From Athripsodes cinereus (taxonomy: Eukaryota; Arthropoda; Insecta; Trichoptera; Leptoceridae), in the NCBI GenBank assembly GCA_947579605.1, contig OX388317.1:19549384-19613383 (forward strand): DNA of 64,000 nt, written 5' to 3'. Below are positions 23,607-35,309 of this stretch, in pieces (position 1 is the stretch's first letter; each line of letters begins with the position of its first letter). The notes under the pieces are model-generated. The model saw only the letters and a list, made by a program, of their open reading frames with translations. It had not been told where the DNA came from and did no database searches. The translations under genes were made by a program, and so were the position numbers.

Positions 23607-24994
23607 TTGGCGCCGCAACTAGGGCCCTTAGTGAAAAAAATACATCCTTAAGGGATGTATAATCACTATAAACGAACCCACGACTAATATCCCTGAGAGA
23701 CAAGGATGCTGGAATGGGGGAAGAGTTTTTTTTTATATATGTATGGCATATTACTTTGATTTGTTTTGGCGGTGATGTAGAATAATTTTGAATAGTTTTG
23801 GTTATTTTTTCTGAAAAATAACCTGGCGCTCAAAACTGGATTGGTTAAATTGATTTTGTGTAGGTATTATTTTATAGGTGTACTGGTAGGTACTCGAGAA
23901 AAATTTATATGTATTGTAGTGATAACAGTTTCAAAATTTGTGTGGGAAAATGTGTAAATTTAATGTTTCAATTGTGTATAAAAATGAGATGATAGCAATT
24001 TATGTGAAATGTAAAAGTAGACTGTGTGTTATACTATATCTATGTGGGTAATATTCATTGTTGTTTTGGATTTTTTTTTTATAATTAAATGATAGTTATT
24101 TGTGAATTTCACAAAGAGTTGCGCAAGGTGTAATCGAGTTTGTGAAATGGCGCGAATTGAAATGCGCGGGGAAAATACAGACACCGTGGTAGTATTAAAG
24201 CGCGCGGTTTTTTTTTTTTTTGGGGAAAACGCGGGAAAATTGTGTACATGCGCGGAAGTTAAGCATAGTTATGTATGGTGATACATGGTAGGGTATGTTT
24301 TGCAGAGTGAAAGAGAAGATGGGGTAAATGGCAGGTATGTCGGCGAGGCGCTAGGTAGAAAAGAAGAATTTATAGAAGAGAGTAAAGGAAAGGGGTGTGT
24401 GTATTCAAGCAGCTTGTGTACGGGACGTGTGTTTCCCGGCAAAGCGTAGGGGCTTGATACACAGTGCGAGTTATGAGGTAGAAGAGAGTTAGAGGGATGA
24501 AAGGGCTATTCGAGCTTTGGGCTGATAGCCTGACCGCCTTGGTATAAGGGGTTGGAGTTCCCAGTGGTTGTGAAAGCCGGTTGAGGTATAGTTGTGATGA
24601 TTTGGAGGATAGAGGATGGATCAAGCAAGAGGGCTGGTCGGAGACGTGAGAGTGGGAGGTTGAGAAGTGTGCCGACATTACCTGGAGAATACCATGAGAT
24701 GTGTATGGTGAATGAGAGAACCATGTATGCCTACATACCTATTCATAAATACTTCGTTGTAAATATTGCCATTGTTTGTGTCCGAATTGTTAATTATGAG
24801 CTGAAGAACGGGTTAATATACAAATGGAATGGGTTAGAAAATGAATTGGTAAATGTTTTAAATAGTAATTGTTGGAGTACCTACCTTTCCCGTGATACAC
24901 CTAGGATTGGTTTTGCTAATTAAAAAAAATGTGTTTAATTATGTGTGGATAGGCGAGAGAACAGATAGTTTTTTTTTTGGATAATTTTTTTTTC
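23607..24994 (+). other. non-coding interior of the LTR element
   Basis: No frame longer than about 109 codons, and none with retroelement motifs such as a zinc knuckle, DTG protease, YxDD or integrase HHCC. It contains G/T-rich stretches and a 'cgcgcggttttt...gcgggaaaa' patch near 24120-24250. Confidence 0.8.
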
Positions 24995-25006
24995 AAAAGA
25001 GGGGGG
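24995..25006 (+). other. polypurine tract
   Basis: AAAAGAGGGGGG ends 6 nt before the 3' LTR, the usual place for plus-strand DNA priming. Confidence 0.85.
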
Positions 25007-25012
25007 TCGAGT

Positions 25013-26568
25013 TGATATGGGGTGGTTTTTGGCCGGTGATAAAAAAATTATCAAAAATATTTTTTCGTAATAATATTCGGTTAGTAATAATAATAATTAA
25101 AATATCAAGATTTGTGCAAACTTGGTGACACATTCCAAGGCAGGTACCTACTGGACGTGATTCCATGAATCACATGTGGTCACCATTCGTCGCCGTCTTT
25201 CGTGTCTCTCGCCAATCAACCCATAATCTTATGTTATAGGTCAGAGTGTGTGTTTGTTTGTATGTACATTGTAATCTAGATGTAAACGTTCCTGTAGGTA
25301 GGTATAATATCAAAGGTGATATGAAATACTACCTACACGAACGTAGATACCAACATACATACACTCTCCTTACATTGTAACTAGTATGTAAGTGCTAGTT
25401 AGGTTGTCAGTATAGATTGGGGTTTTGTTTGAAAATGGGGGGGATAAAAAAAAATGAACCGTTATACTGTGGTGAAATTTGACACTTTTTTTATAATTAT
25501 GAATTTATCTAATCGTGTGAGATATGTTGCGTAGAATACGCTGGTAGTCTGCGAGCAAAGTACCCGGGCATACTAGCTAGTAACGCCGTATGTCCGGGAT
25601 AAAGATGCAGAATGAAGGCAAAGGGTGCGGTGTGAAGGCAGAGGGCGTGGGGGTAGCATCCCCTAAGCGGGCCATCAGCGGCAGACCACGAAAACATTAC
25701 CCGCCAGGCCTCCGTGGAGAACGTTGCTCCCGCCCTTGTGTGGCGGAGCCAGCAAGATGGGACCCCGCGGTTTCCCGCCCAGGACGCCGGGTTCCACAAC
25801 ATTACCCGCCAGGCCTCCGTGGAGAACGTTGCTCCCGCCCTTGTGTGGCGGAGCCAGCAAGATGGGACCCCGCGGTTTCCCGCCCAGGACGCCGGGTTCC
25901 ACAACACGACCCGCCAGGCCTCCGTGGAGAGCGTTGCTCCTGCCCTTGTGTGGCGGAGCCGACGAGATGGGACCCCGCCGTTTCCCGCCCAGGATGCCGG
26001 GTCCCAGGAGGTAGCCTCTCGTGGGCTTGAAGGCCGCTGGCCTCGGACGGATACCATTCTGAGGACCATATCCCAGAATGCCAGCGTGGGAAGGATTGCG
26101 CCTGTCTGCAGTTCAGCAGGCAGGACGATGCATCAGGGTGGTGTGAGCCGGGCTAGGATGCCTAGGCTCCCACCCAACGTGAGCGATTCTTGTGCGTCTG
26201 TGTTTTGTTTTTTTGATAGTGACAATTAATATTAATGTGTAGTGAAAAGACTGTGTATTTTATGATTGGGATAAAGACATATTTTAATCGGGATGAGGAG
26301 TAGGTTCTAATTTAGATAGGTAACATTAGTTTTAAATTCCTTTATTTTTAGTTTTGATAATAATGTGTTTTTTTGTAAATAAATAGAAATATTAGTGTAA
26401 ATAAACGCTTGTGTTTTCATCACCGCCCATGCATTTCACTGTAGTATGCCAATGTTGTCTTTTTTTATGCAAATTATGAGTATAAAAGAGGAGTATAGTA
26501 AAGGTAATATTATGTAAGTATCTCTTTTCTCTCCTTGCCTCCTTCCAGCTGAGAACGGGCCCTTGTCA
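25013..26568 (+). repeat. 3' LTR (1,556 bp)
   Basis: The same length and, as far as I can read, the same sequence as the 5' LTR, offset by 3,014 bp. The corresponding TATAAAAG is at 26481-26488. Confidence 0.95.
25695..26009. repeat. 3 x 105-bp G+C-rich tandem repeat in 3' LTR
   Basis: The copy of 22681-22995 at +3014, with the same unit-specific differences. Confidence 0.9.
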
Positions 26569-26572
26569 AGTT
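26569..26572. repeat. LTR element target duplication, right (AGTT)
   Basis: Partner of 21995-21998. Confidence 0.9.
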
Positions 26573-28490
26573 TAATACGATTAAGGCTTTATGAACAATA
26601 AAAAAATAACAGAAAAAGAACAAAATATTCATATAATAAATAGATAATTATTTTTAAGAAGCACCATTTTGTGGAAAAACTACCGCATAAAAAATACTGC
26701 AATTCAAGATTCATAACACCTCCCGAACAATAGGGTCTTTATTTTGCCTTGAACATCCTCACACTCTCCAGAATTCGCAAATCTTAAGATTTTTGTTCCA
26801 CAGCAACGGACTACGCCAAAGGCACAGTCAACATAGTTAACCAGAATCCCTCTACACTGCACCACAAGTCTTTTGACAGAATCTGTGTTAGCAGACATGA
26901 GTGATTTCGCCTTTCCGTTGCCTCCTTAGAAATGCAAAAGTCCGAGATGTACACTGGTGCCATCATGCCGTGTAGTGCCTGAAAGACAGTCAATATTACT
27001 ACGTAATACCTATCCGGTCGCGTTCAATATTCCTAACTCCAGCGATCGGACGAGAACCGAAGCATTCCACTACGATCATAAATCGTAATTATTTCTCCAT
27101 ATTAAAATCGCGAAGAAATATTATACATACCTACATTAGCACATAATTTTTGTGTGATGAGTTTTGATACTAATGATTCGCGATCGCGATGAGCGAGACA
27201 AAATGATAAAAATTGTAATCCATGTAAGAAAGCATAAGTGCAAGCAAGACAAAATGCTGTGACTTACCTAGCTACAGTTGCACATTTTTATTTTTTAGTA
27301 TCACTATTATTATATTATTATAATTTTGAACGAAAGGTTTCACGAACTTCGAGTTCGCGTTCATCAGGTTCTAATCTACATATTATATAAAACAAAAACA
27401 AAATATTGCAAAAGTTCGTTAGAATTACCGTGAAGGTGGGTGGGGTCACATTGGTTTCAGGCCTGAAGTTATTGAAATTTCGTGGATGAAATGTGGATAA
27501 AATGTATCCTTCTATAATCTCACACCGAGGATGACACACATTTACACAACATAATACATGGTTTTAGAAACTTGTGTAAGCAAGTGCACATGTTATATTC
27601 TCACCAAGGGTAGCAGGGAATAAAAACTCACCTCCTATATGGAGAAAATACAGACACGAAACAGATAAGAGAAGAGAGAGCTCAGTTGCCCGGAAGTGCC
27701 ACCACCAAGGACCAAGTCGCGTAGAAGAGCAATGATCAGTCGACAGGAGGGTTACCCTGCCGTCTGAGAAGCTCCCATATAGATCTCTACACGTCCACAA
27801 ACATTCAAAGTTTTTATGGGTAGGTATATAAGATCTATTTGGCTGTCATAATAAAACATGTATGCAAGAATAGGATTTTACGCTATTCTCATCTGAATTA
27901 TTAATTTAATCTAACAAGCCATGCATAAATGTAACGTATTTGAAATCCAGATTATCTATTAATATGTGTTCATTTTGTTTCCAAAACATAAAAACTTATT
28001 ACTTTGAAAACTTATTTATTTTCAGATGAACTGAAATGTTTCCCATGGCGATATGTAGGAAGAAGGGCGTACCCATAACATTTTCTAATAGGGGGCAGTT
28101 ATTCTTCATTGTCACTGATGACATCTCTGTTGGTTAAGTAAAAGTTGGGTTATAAGATTTTTTTGGTCCGATATGAAGTTTTATCCAGTACATGTCATGT
28201 ATAAAAAAAATTGCATAAAAGGGCGGGGGGGGGGAGGAAGAAAAATGAATTCTGTTTTAACAAGTTTACGTGGAGTCTCCACTTTTACCACTCTCCTTAT
28301 GCGTCTTTTTTTTTTCTTGGCATGAAGAAGATGACTTATATGTTCATTATACTGGTGTAGTCATGGTTTAGAAAGATAGATGGATCTAAAAACTAGGAGG
28401 GGATCTCTTCTCGCTTCGGCACGATTCTTCCATTCTTTCATGTTTCGAGTATTTATATTTAGGAAGATTATTTGCGACTGATTGAGGATG
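26573..28490. other. no recognised gene
   Basis: Frames at 26704-26993 (minus) and 27318-27800 (minus) show no motif I can name. The stretch 26700-27000 has a more even base composition and could be old retroelement coding DNA, but I cannot support that. Confidence 0.4.
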
Positions 28491-28494
28491 CTAC

Positions 28495-28855
28495 AGGGAT
28501 ATCGAAAGAAGAAAAGTGGCCGGTGCTAGGATGAAAGGTGCTAGGTTGAACATGGCAAAAATGCTGGTGCACAATGCCATTCTGGTACCGATACTTATGT
28601 ATGCAAGCGAAACGTGGACATGGCTGAAGAGGGAAGAAATTGGAATAAACTTAAATTTCTATGGAGATGAGATCGCTGAGGAGAATGGTTGGTTAAACGT
28701 TGCGTGATAGACTGAGGAATGAGGATGTTTGAAGAATGAGTGGATGCAAGAATGTACAAGAAGCGAAAGAAGTGTGTAAGAACTGCGCTATATGGCGTTC
28801 CGTTCTCTCCGGCTACCCCGCTTGGGATGCGACGTGAGGGAATAGATTTTTGGAC
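28495..28855 (+). pseudogene. RTE-like LINE C-terminus, copy 1
   Basis: The translation reads 'NMAKMLVHNAILVPILMYAS' followed by 'ETWTWLKREE', the characteristic segment after the RT domain of RTE-type LINEs. A deletion follows, then the LINE 3' end 'ggctaccccgcttgggatgc' and 'gacgtgagggaatagat'. Copies at 54025-54545 and 56540-57035 are fuller and in the same orientation. Confidence 0.75.
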
Positions 28856-29394
28856 TTTAATTTTGTGCATGCGCTTCTCCCCTCTCAAAGGTAGATACGC
28901 CCAATGAGACATACAAAATATATTATTATCTATGGTAAGTATTGACGTTGTGTGTTTCATTTACAAGAGGATTTATTTACGTACTACTTACTGTGAAGTG
29001 TAAAAAATATATTACTTTTCACAGTTACGTACATAGCTCTCGAAGTAGAAGGATTTAAAGAGGACGAAAAAATATTTCTATGACGATGGATATTTTATAC
29101 AATATAATCCTGAATCCTGATATATCTACTGTTTTTTTTATATTTATTATTTTATTTCACATCGTTCAAAAACTGCATATTAAATATTCACTATCGAGTC
29201 TCTTACACATTGCTTGTGGATTCATGAAATTTTCTAAGTGCATTTATCGAAATTTGCCGGGAAATAAAAAACTGTTTTTGTGTGTTACTGTGTTCCGCAT
29301 CTTAGTAATTCTAGTTGATTGAATGCCTGGGCATGATTCGATTTTTTTTACAGAATTATTATTTTATTTTATTTTTAAGTAGGTACATGAAGAA

Positions 29395-29540
29395 TTACTT
29401 CATTTATTTATTTATTCTGTTTGCAAATCATCAATTATAACATTGTTAACAAATTAATACAAAATTTAAAATACTAGGACGATATGCTGTGGCGAGATTA
29501 TCACTATCAAGTGATTCCTTCCATCTTACCACGAATTTTC
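29395..29540 (-). mobile_element. probable LINE 3' tail, minus orientation
   Basis: Begins with TTTATT repeats followed by 'ctgtttgcaaatcatcaatt', the mirror of an AATA-tailed retroposon end. No coding part attached. Confidence 0.4.
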
Positions 29541-29719
29541 ACGAATTATCCAAGAAAAAGCAGCAAGCAAAAAAAATTTTTTCGTTAACTTTTCCGTGGA
29601 TTACTCAGCGAATCTATGGGCTATTCCTTATGTAGATGCGGTTCGGTAAGATGAATAATTTGTATTCAAAATACCTATGTCATTTTTGAAAAAAATTACA
29701 CCCTTACTACTTTTTTAAG

Positions 29720-29915
29720 GACATATTTGAGCATATTTGGGGAAGGGACAGAGTGCCAATAAGATGGAGCGACCAAATTAAGGAGGCCACACAGAGTTCA
29801 CTTCACGGGGCCTTACACATGGCGGATGATCGCTCAACATGGAGACAGATGGTTTACGGAACGAGGCATGATGGTCACGATCCTCAGGATTGAGGGACCG
29901 ACAGAGATGATGATT
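29720..29915 (+). pseudogene. LINE ORF2 C-terminal fragment
   Basis: The frame reads 'RVPIRWSDQIKEATQSSLHG', 'ALHMADDRSTWRQMV', then a stop and 'gatgatga'. The order 'RW-D-I', 'A-DR--WR' then (GAT)n matches LINE C-termini of the craniofacial-development-protein-like RTE group. Both sides are lost. Confidence 0.65.
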
Positions 29916-30118
29916 TGAGCAGAAGTTACACTTTATTTTTTACTTCCGTTTACTTCCCTATACACTTTCATTTGTCAGAATATGATAGTTAAAAATGAAT
30001 TGAAATTGATCTTTTATTGAAAAAATCGATTATTATGAAATCGTTACCATCAGTTGAAATAATATAACTTTTTACTAAAAAAGTACTAGTATACTATGCT
30101 ATATAATACTAGTATAAC

Positions 30119-30330
30119 ATCATGGCATGTCCTACAAGTGGGGTAGCCAGAGACCAGATGCATGTAATGAACATTCAAGACATTTAGGATGGGTGACAAA
30201 AGTTCATCACTGAAATTAAGGTTTGAAATGTCTTTTTAATTTGGAAATCTGCCTTTCACGGGATACTCAAAAACTTGCGGGAAAAAGTGAGGGACCAATT
30301 CTTTACCGGATGCTCCACGGAACACCCGGC
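30119..30330 (-). mobile_element. ~255-bp retroposon family, diverged copy
   Basis: Reverse order of family blocks: 'catcatggcatgtcctacaa', 'gtggggtagccag', 'aagacatttaggatgggtga', 'ctgcctttcacgggatactc' and 'ttctttaccggatgctccac'. Confidence 0.7.
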
Positions 30331-30819
30331 AAAACACAAATATAAGTATCTGAGTCCTGAAATAAGTGCGTGATTGCACTTTTTTGTCTTGTGAACGGAG
30401 ACTATGTTAAGTTAATAAAACGTGCAGAGGGTTACCTGCATGTTTGTTATATGAAGGTTATTAGTCAATCGAACAATCTATTTGTGAGAGATGCCGTGAT
30501 ATAATAAAAATATGGTAGACAGAACTAATAATATGTTTTTAAAAAAAATATATTGGTAGGTATATATGCATACGATCTTTGGCGAAATACGAATTCTTGA
30601 CTTATAAAATATCCAGCTGTATTGAGAGATCTATTTCCAAAAAAATATCGATTGCGCAGTATAGTTTCCTTTAAAATGGAGTTATTAATAAAATGACAGA
30701 CATAAAGCATTAATTAAATATCAGTTATTTTGTTAATGTTATTACATAACAGCAGCATTACATAATGTTTATCAATGTTGTTTTTACAATTATTAACCAT
30801 TGTATGAGGTCATATATGC

Positions 30820-31066
30820 AAATTTAACACATGAAACTATCATATGAGGGTAAGAAAAGATATCGTCACCTTATTCGGTAGTGCCCCGGACGGGATTTGA
30901 ACCCTTTGTTTTGGCAAGTCGCCCGGTAGCTTAATTGGACAAAGTACTCCAAGCGACAAGGTTAGGGATGCGGGTTCAAATTAGTCCGCGGCGGCACTAC
31001 CGAATAAGGTGACTTCGTCTTTTGTAAGCCTTATATGGTAGTTTCATGTGTTAAATTTACATTTCA
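30820..31066. mobile_element. two tRNA-derived SINEs head to head (fold-back)
   Basis: The right half (+) starts with a tRNA-like head at about 30920-30990, with an A box TAGCTTAATTGG and a B-box-like GGTTCAAATTA. It continues through 'ctaccgaataaggtgac' to 'gtttcatgtgttaaattt'. The left half (30820-30910) is the inverse complement of the same body and of the B-box end ('gggatttgaaccc'). Together they can fold into a long hairpin. A fragment of the same family is at 17680. Confidence 0.7.
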
Positions 31067-31499
31067 AATAATAAATGCATGTAATAAAAAATGTAATAAA
31101 CTAAAATATTCATAGATAATAATATGCTGAAACATACCACTAACACAGATGTACATATTGTAATATAGGAAGTGAACATTTTCAGTGTTGGCTTTTATCA
31201 TCCCTTGTGTGTTTTGTATTCAGGCTTTTGAAAGTTTTTGAATACAACCAACCAACCACCTATTGTTTTTAGCGCCATGGTATTTAACTCGGAACGATTT
31301 ATCATGTACAGATAACGGGAGAAGTACCTACAATGCTTTAGTAAGTATCTATGTAGGTATGTACTAAAAGCAAAGGCGACTTATGCGTTGGAGTTGTGGG
31401 CGTGCGGAAAAAAAAATCGTAAACTTTAGTTGGAACAAATCGCGCTTGCACAAAATTGTTTGTTCAGTAATCATGTTTTTATGTTTTTTTTTTTCAATA

Positions 31500-31640
31500 A
31501 AGATTTTTAGGATTGTTAATATTACGGCAATGGACCGGAAGGTGGGAGAAATGGTCCGAACAGTGAAGCATTCTCCAAAGTGATCGCCAACGTCGGGTTG
31601 TCCTGATACGGCACTGATAGAAGAAGTATTATTATTATTA
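31500..31640 (+). pseudogene. LINE 3' end fragment ('agaagaag' tail)
   Basis: Ends 'gtgatcgccaacgtcgggtt', 'gtcctgatacggcactgata', 'gaagaag' and ATT repeats. This parallels 63690-63945, where the preceding coding is clearer. Confidence 0.55.
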
Positions 31641-31751
31641 TTAAAACATAGATTTTTTCTGGATAAAGATTGAGGAGACACTTTCTTTTTTAAAGAACAG
31701 TATAGGTATATATTTTTTAAAGAATCTTCTTCTTCCTGGCACTGTCCCAAC

Positions 31752-32165
31752 TTATTGCCACTGAAGGCTGTTGGGGTCGGCTCTTCTCGTTCTGAGGTTA
31801 TACACTCTCCTGTTTATTATATCATTTTCATCCAGGCCATTTCTCCGCAGGATTCTGTTGCATTGTGTCATCCAAGTATTCTTTTGTCTCCCTCTTGATG
31901 GATGTCGAGAGAGATTTATTGATGTAGCTTTATTTACAGTGTGTTCCGGTGGTCTCCGCCTTATGTGCCCATACCATCTTAGTTGCTTCTCTTCTAGTTT
32001 GTTATTTATATCCGTCACACCCATGCTACCACGAATGCGTGAACTTCTTATCTTATCTTTTAATGATAAAACTGCTGACCACCTGAGCATTCGCATCTCT
32101 GCCATCTCAAGTTGCCTGTTGAACGTATTATAAAGAGTCCAGCATTCCGAGCCATACATTATCGC
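31752..32165 (-). pseudogene. LINE ORF2 C-terminus, about 135 codons
   Basis: The uninterrupted frame reads 'MYGSECWTLYNTFNRQLEMA', then 'EMRMLRW', a 'RIRGSMGV' block, 'EEKQLRWYGHIRRRPPEHTV', 'RGRQKNTWMTQCNRILRR' and 'RRADPNSLQWQ'. The order YGSE-WT / RMLRW / LRW-GH--R / RGRP--W is the standard tail of RTE-like LINE polymerases. The reverse transcriptase proper is missing (5' truncation). The first Met is probably not a true start. It is convergent with the LINE end at 31500-31640. Confidence 0.8.
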
Positions 32166-32214
32166 GGGCCTAATAAAGAATCATTTATTTGATTTAAAAA
32201 AATGTGTTTGTTGA

Positions 32215-32380
32215 AGCTTTTTCATGGAGTTCTGGGCAAAAAAACACGCTGTATTCTGTTAGTTTTGTGTGTCTTGTAAAAGGCAGTTGTTTTTAATCGC
32301 AACGGAGAAGACAACTTATACATTTATTATATAAAGTTAGTCTACTGGCTACCCCACTTGTGGGAGATGCCATAATTGTA
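32215..32380 (+). mobile_element. ~255-bp retroposon family, diverged copy
   Basis: 'tggagttctgggcaaaaaa', 'gtaaaaggcagttgttttta', 'aacggagaagacaactt', then the intact 3' end 'ctggctaccccacttgtggg' and 'agatgccataattg'. Confidence 0.55.
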
Positions 32381-32640
32381 TAATACTTACTGCTAGCCTT
32401 CTCTCCACTGCTGGATAAAGGCCTCAACAAAACTTTGCAACACTTTTCTATCTCAAGCAACACGATAACACTGTTTTCCAATGGTAAAGTAGTAGTAGTA
32501 TTTAAATCAAATTAATTACATAATATATAAAGATAGTGCGTCGCATCAATGCCCTTATGCAGGAACCACTACTCACTAAAAGTAATCGCAGATTTCTATG
32601 GCTGTGAATGCTCTTATCATAGGAAATTTATTTTGTCACT

Positions 32641-32893
32641 ACACTACACTACACCATCACGGCATATCCCACAAGTGGGGTAGCCAGCAGATCAGCTGCA
32701 TGTAAGAAACATGCAAACTGTCCTCTTCGTGCCAATATAAAATCAAGACATTCAGGATGGGTGGCAAACCTCATCGCTGAATTTAAGATGTAAAATGTCT
32801 TATTTTTTTCGAACACCTGCCTTTTACAGGGCACTCGAAAACTTACGCAGAAGAGTGGGAGACCAATTCTTTACCGGGTGCTCCACGGGAGCA
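32641..32893 (-). mobile_element. ~255-bp retroposon, full copy with 12-bp target duplication
   Basis: A complete copy in minus orientation, from 'ctccacggga' (5' end) to 'ccatcacggcatatccca' and a short 'tac/act' tail. The direct repeats TATTTTGTCACT at 32629-32640 and 32894-32905 bracket it. Variable-length duplications with a simple-repeat tail indicate retroposition. The 61-codon frame inside recurs in other copies only because the copies are young. Confidence 0.85.
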
Positions 32894-33084
32894 TATTTTG
32901 TCACTGTTAAAAAAATATTTATTTGTCACTTTAAGACATTAAAAGAATAATTTAATATTTAATAAATTCAATTCATCGATGACGTGTGGCATCCTTTCGG
33001 AATACCTCATATTTATGAGTTTTTTACGGCACTGAATTTTTCTATGAAATTCTTTACAAACAATAGTTCTGTCACCGTTTTCTG

Positions 33085-33270
33085 TGGTGTCCTGTAAAAG
33101 GCAGTTAATTGTCACGTATTTGTTACCTATATCATGCATAAGACATTTAACATTTGCAATCCAGCGATAAGCTATGCCACTTATTCAGAATGTCTCATTT
33201 TTTAAGCTTGTACCGAGAGGATGACTTGCTTATTATGTGTATTACATACACTCATTGGTCCACTGGATAA
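33085..33270 (+). mobile_element. ~255-bp retroposon family, partial copy
   Basis: 'gtgtcctgtaaaaggcagtt', 'aagacatttaacatttgcaa', 'tccagcgataagctatgcca', 'ttattcagaatgtctca' and 'gaggatgacttgc' in family order. Confidence 0.55.
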
Positions 33271-33865
33271 TCTCATTTTGAAAAATATCGTTATTTTATA
33301 GATTGGCTAGCTGATCCGGTAAACGTGTGGAATCTTGTGAATAGACTCCATCGATATCCCGCTAGCCGAGAGAGTCAAACAAAATAATACTTAGAAATAG
33401 TACATACATATAAAATTTACAAATCAACAAAAGTAGGTATATTTTGAAGCAAAAAACTGAGTTAGTACCTACCTAGAAAGTAGGTACCTACATAATATAA
33501 AAAAATCTCACATTTTTAGTTAGTAGGTAAAATATTGATAGATAAAAATTTGAATTTCATCGCCTCAGTGAAATATGAACACGTTTTCTTAAAAGGTTGG
33601 GTTCGCTTGTAAGAAAGAAACTTGATTGGACTCCCATAAATTGGGTGATAATTTAATAAAAAGGGACAAGGATTGGATCGATATATTTTTGGAAGAAAAA
33701 AAAGGAAAACTCGCTCTACTCTCAGTCACGCATTTTCGATGAATTGATGACATTGGAAAATTTTACGTAATTTTCTCATACATATTTTTTTTCCATGAAA
33801 ATAATCATTACAGATAATTTATATCTCATAGACTTGAATTCATAATAAAAATTTATTAGCTCCAT

Positions 33866-33950
33866 AACATCACGGCACATCCTACAAAGTGGAGTAGTCA
33901 GCAGGCTAATATTGAATGTAGCTAGCATGCGAGTTGTCCTCATCGATCCA
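33866..33950 (-). mobile_element. ~255-bp retroposon family, 3' fragment
   Basis: 'catcacggcacatcctacaa', 'agtggagtagtcagcaggct' and 'gcgagttgtcctcat' match the family 3' end in reverse. Confidence 0.55.
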
Positions 33951-34279
33951 ATAAATACTCTAATTATTAAAATTAGATGAACTATACTAAAAGAGAGAAA
34001 CTAAACAAACTTAATTGTGTTTTTGTCATTATTTCATCACATTATATATTATGTGAACATTTTTTTAGTGTGAATATTATAATTGATTCAATTAGGATGA
34101 TTATAAAACTGAACATTATTAAACATTATTATTATTAGTATGACACATCATCATGAATATTACATAATATGTATATATTACATAATATGTAAATATCATA
34201 AATAGGTATTACTCAAATCTTTGAACATAATTTAATTTTTATTTTTATAATTTGAAGTGATGCAGTATATTTTGTTTTT

Positions 34280-34382
34280 GTTTTGATTTTAATTTGATAC
34301 GATGGTGGTGTTGTACAATTGTTGTTTATAACTATGTATTAAAGGCGTAAGCCGTATGTATTATTATAAATAAATAAATAAT
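34280..34382 (+). mobile_element. LINE-type 3' end with (AATA)n tail
   Basis: 'attaaaggcgtaagccgtat' followed by AATA repeats. It parallels 'gtaaaaggctcacgccgtat' plus AATA repeats at 58495-58571. Confidence 0.5.
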
Positions 34383-34389
34383 CCATTCC

Positions 34390-35135
34390 TTTCCTTTTCC
34401 CTCACCCTAGTCCTAAGAATGCTCACCTGCAATTGAAGTAATATCATTTATTTTTTTCTTTCTTTTATATTCTTATACATATTATATCTCTTTAGAAATA
34501 TATATTCATTTAATTATCTTTTATCTTGAATATCAATTATTGTTTTACATTACTTGCTTACTATCATTTTGTATTATATAACTTAAGTTGTAATTGGCTT
34601 TAATTTTGTACAATTATTGTTGTGTTTATTACGTAATATCAGCTGTCATTTAAATTTTGAAATAAATAAAATAAAATATAAAAATAAAATTAAAAAAGAA
34701 ATCTATTCTGTATTATGTAATCAAATTAAAAGAACTTGTTGTACATAATATGTTTAATTAGGGTTACTTATACTTTTTATACATTATATAATTATGTAGG
34801 TACCTACATTATTTTATTATATTTAATCTTATTTCATATTATTGTAGTGTGTAAGTATTTTTTTTTTATATATTTTTCGTATTTATAAAATTTAATGTAG
34901 TTATATTATTGTAGTTTGTAAGAATCACATCAAAAAAACTATCCTATAGTAATAGAAAATGTTTGTATAGTCAGAACCCATTGACAAACCAAAACATGAT
35001 TTAATGGGACTGTTTTAATTAATTGTTAAAATGGTTACAAATTTAAATAAAGGCTATACCTACCAAAAAAACATCTAGGTTGGGTAGCATTCCTCATCGC
35101 TGAATTGAAAATTTCCAATACCTCATTTGTAATGC
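34390..35135. other. gene-free AT-rich stretch
   Basis: No feature supported. Confidence 0.4.
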
Positions 35136-35139
35136 CGAG

Positions 35140-35305
35140 TTGAAAAATTAGTGTGGTTGATTGAGAAACTCTATGAATGTAAAAAAAGCAAAGGAAGTAT
35201 TAATTTTCTGAATAGACTAAATCGGCGTTCCGTCCTATTTGCCTATCTCACATTTAGAAAACGACGTGAGGTTATAGATAGATAGAGAATGGTTGGAACC
35301 CGCGT
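35140..35305 (+). pseudogene. RTE-like LINE 3' end, diverged
   Basis: 'gaaactctatgaatgtaaaa', 'aaagcaaaggaagta', 'gcgttccgtcctatttgcct' and 'gacgtgaggttatagataga' follow the end of the copies at 54025 and 56540, including the GATA tail. Confidence 0.55.
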
Positions 35306-35309
35306 ATAT

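Larger units (their letters stand above)
21999..26568 (+). mobile_element. complete non-autonomous LTR retrotransposon, 4.57 kb
   Basis: Two direct LTRs of exactly 1,556 bp (21999-23554, 25013-26568) start TG and end CA. The element is flanked by the same 4 bp, AGTT (21995-21998 and 26569-26572). A tRNA-Lys-type primer-binding site lies 4 nt inside the left LTR and a polypurine tract lies just before the right LTR, which fixes the + orientation. The 1,458-bp interior has no frame resembling gag, protease, reverse transcriptase or integrase. It therefore depends on a partner element's proteins. I saw no difference between the LTRs, and all open frames in one recur unchanged in the other at +3014, so insertion is recent. 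The superfamily (Gypsy-like from the 4-bp duplication, or BEL/Pao) is unresolved without a polymerase gene. Confidence 0.95.

Noticed and set aside
24370..24923. Frames of 102 and 109 codons inside the LTR element
   Set aside because: No zinc knuckle, protease, polymerase or integrase motif. They overlap on opposite strands.
26704..26993. Minus-strand frames with a non-random look
   Set aside because: No motif could be matched to a retroelement or host family, and the frames are broken. Left unassigned.
31364..31750. A 128-codon minus-strand frame
   Set aside because: It overlaps the plus-strand LINE end at 31500-31640 and contains a low-complexity Asn run. No domain seen.
32649..32834. A 61-codon frame that recurs almost unchanged at 37239-37424 and 42754-43008
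   Set aside because: All three lie in copies of the ~255-bp retroposon and are conserved only because the copies are similar. Other copies lack the frame.
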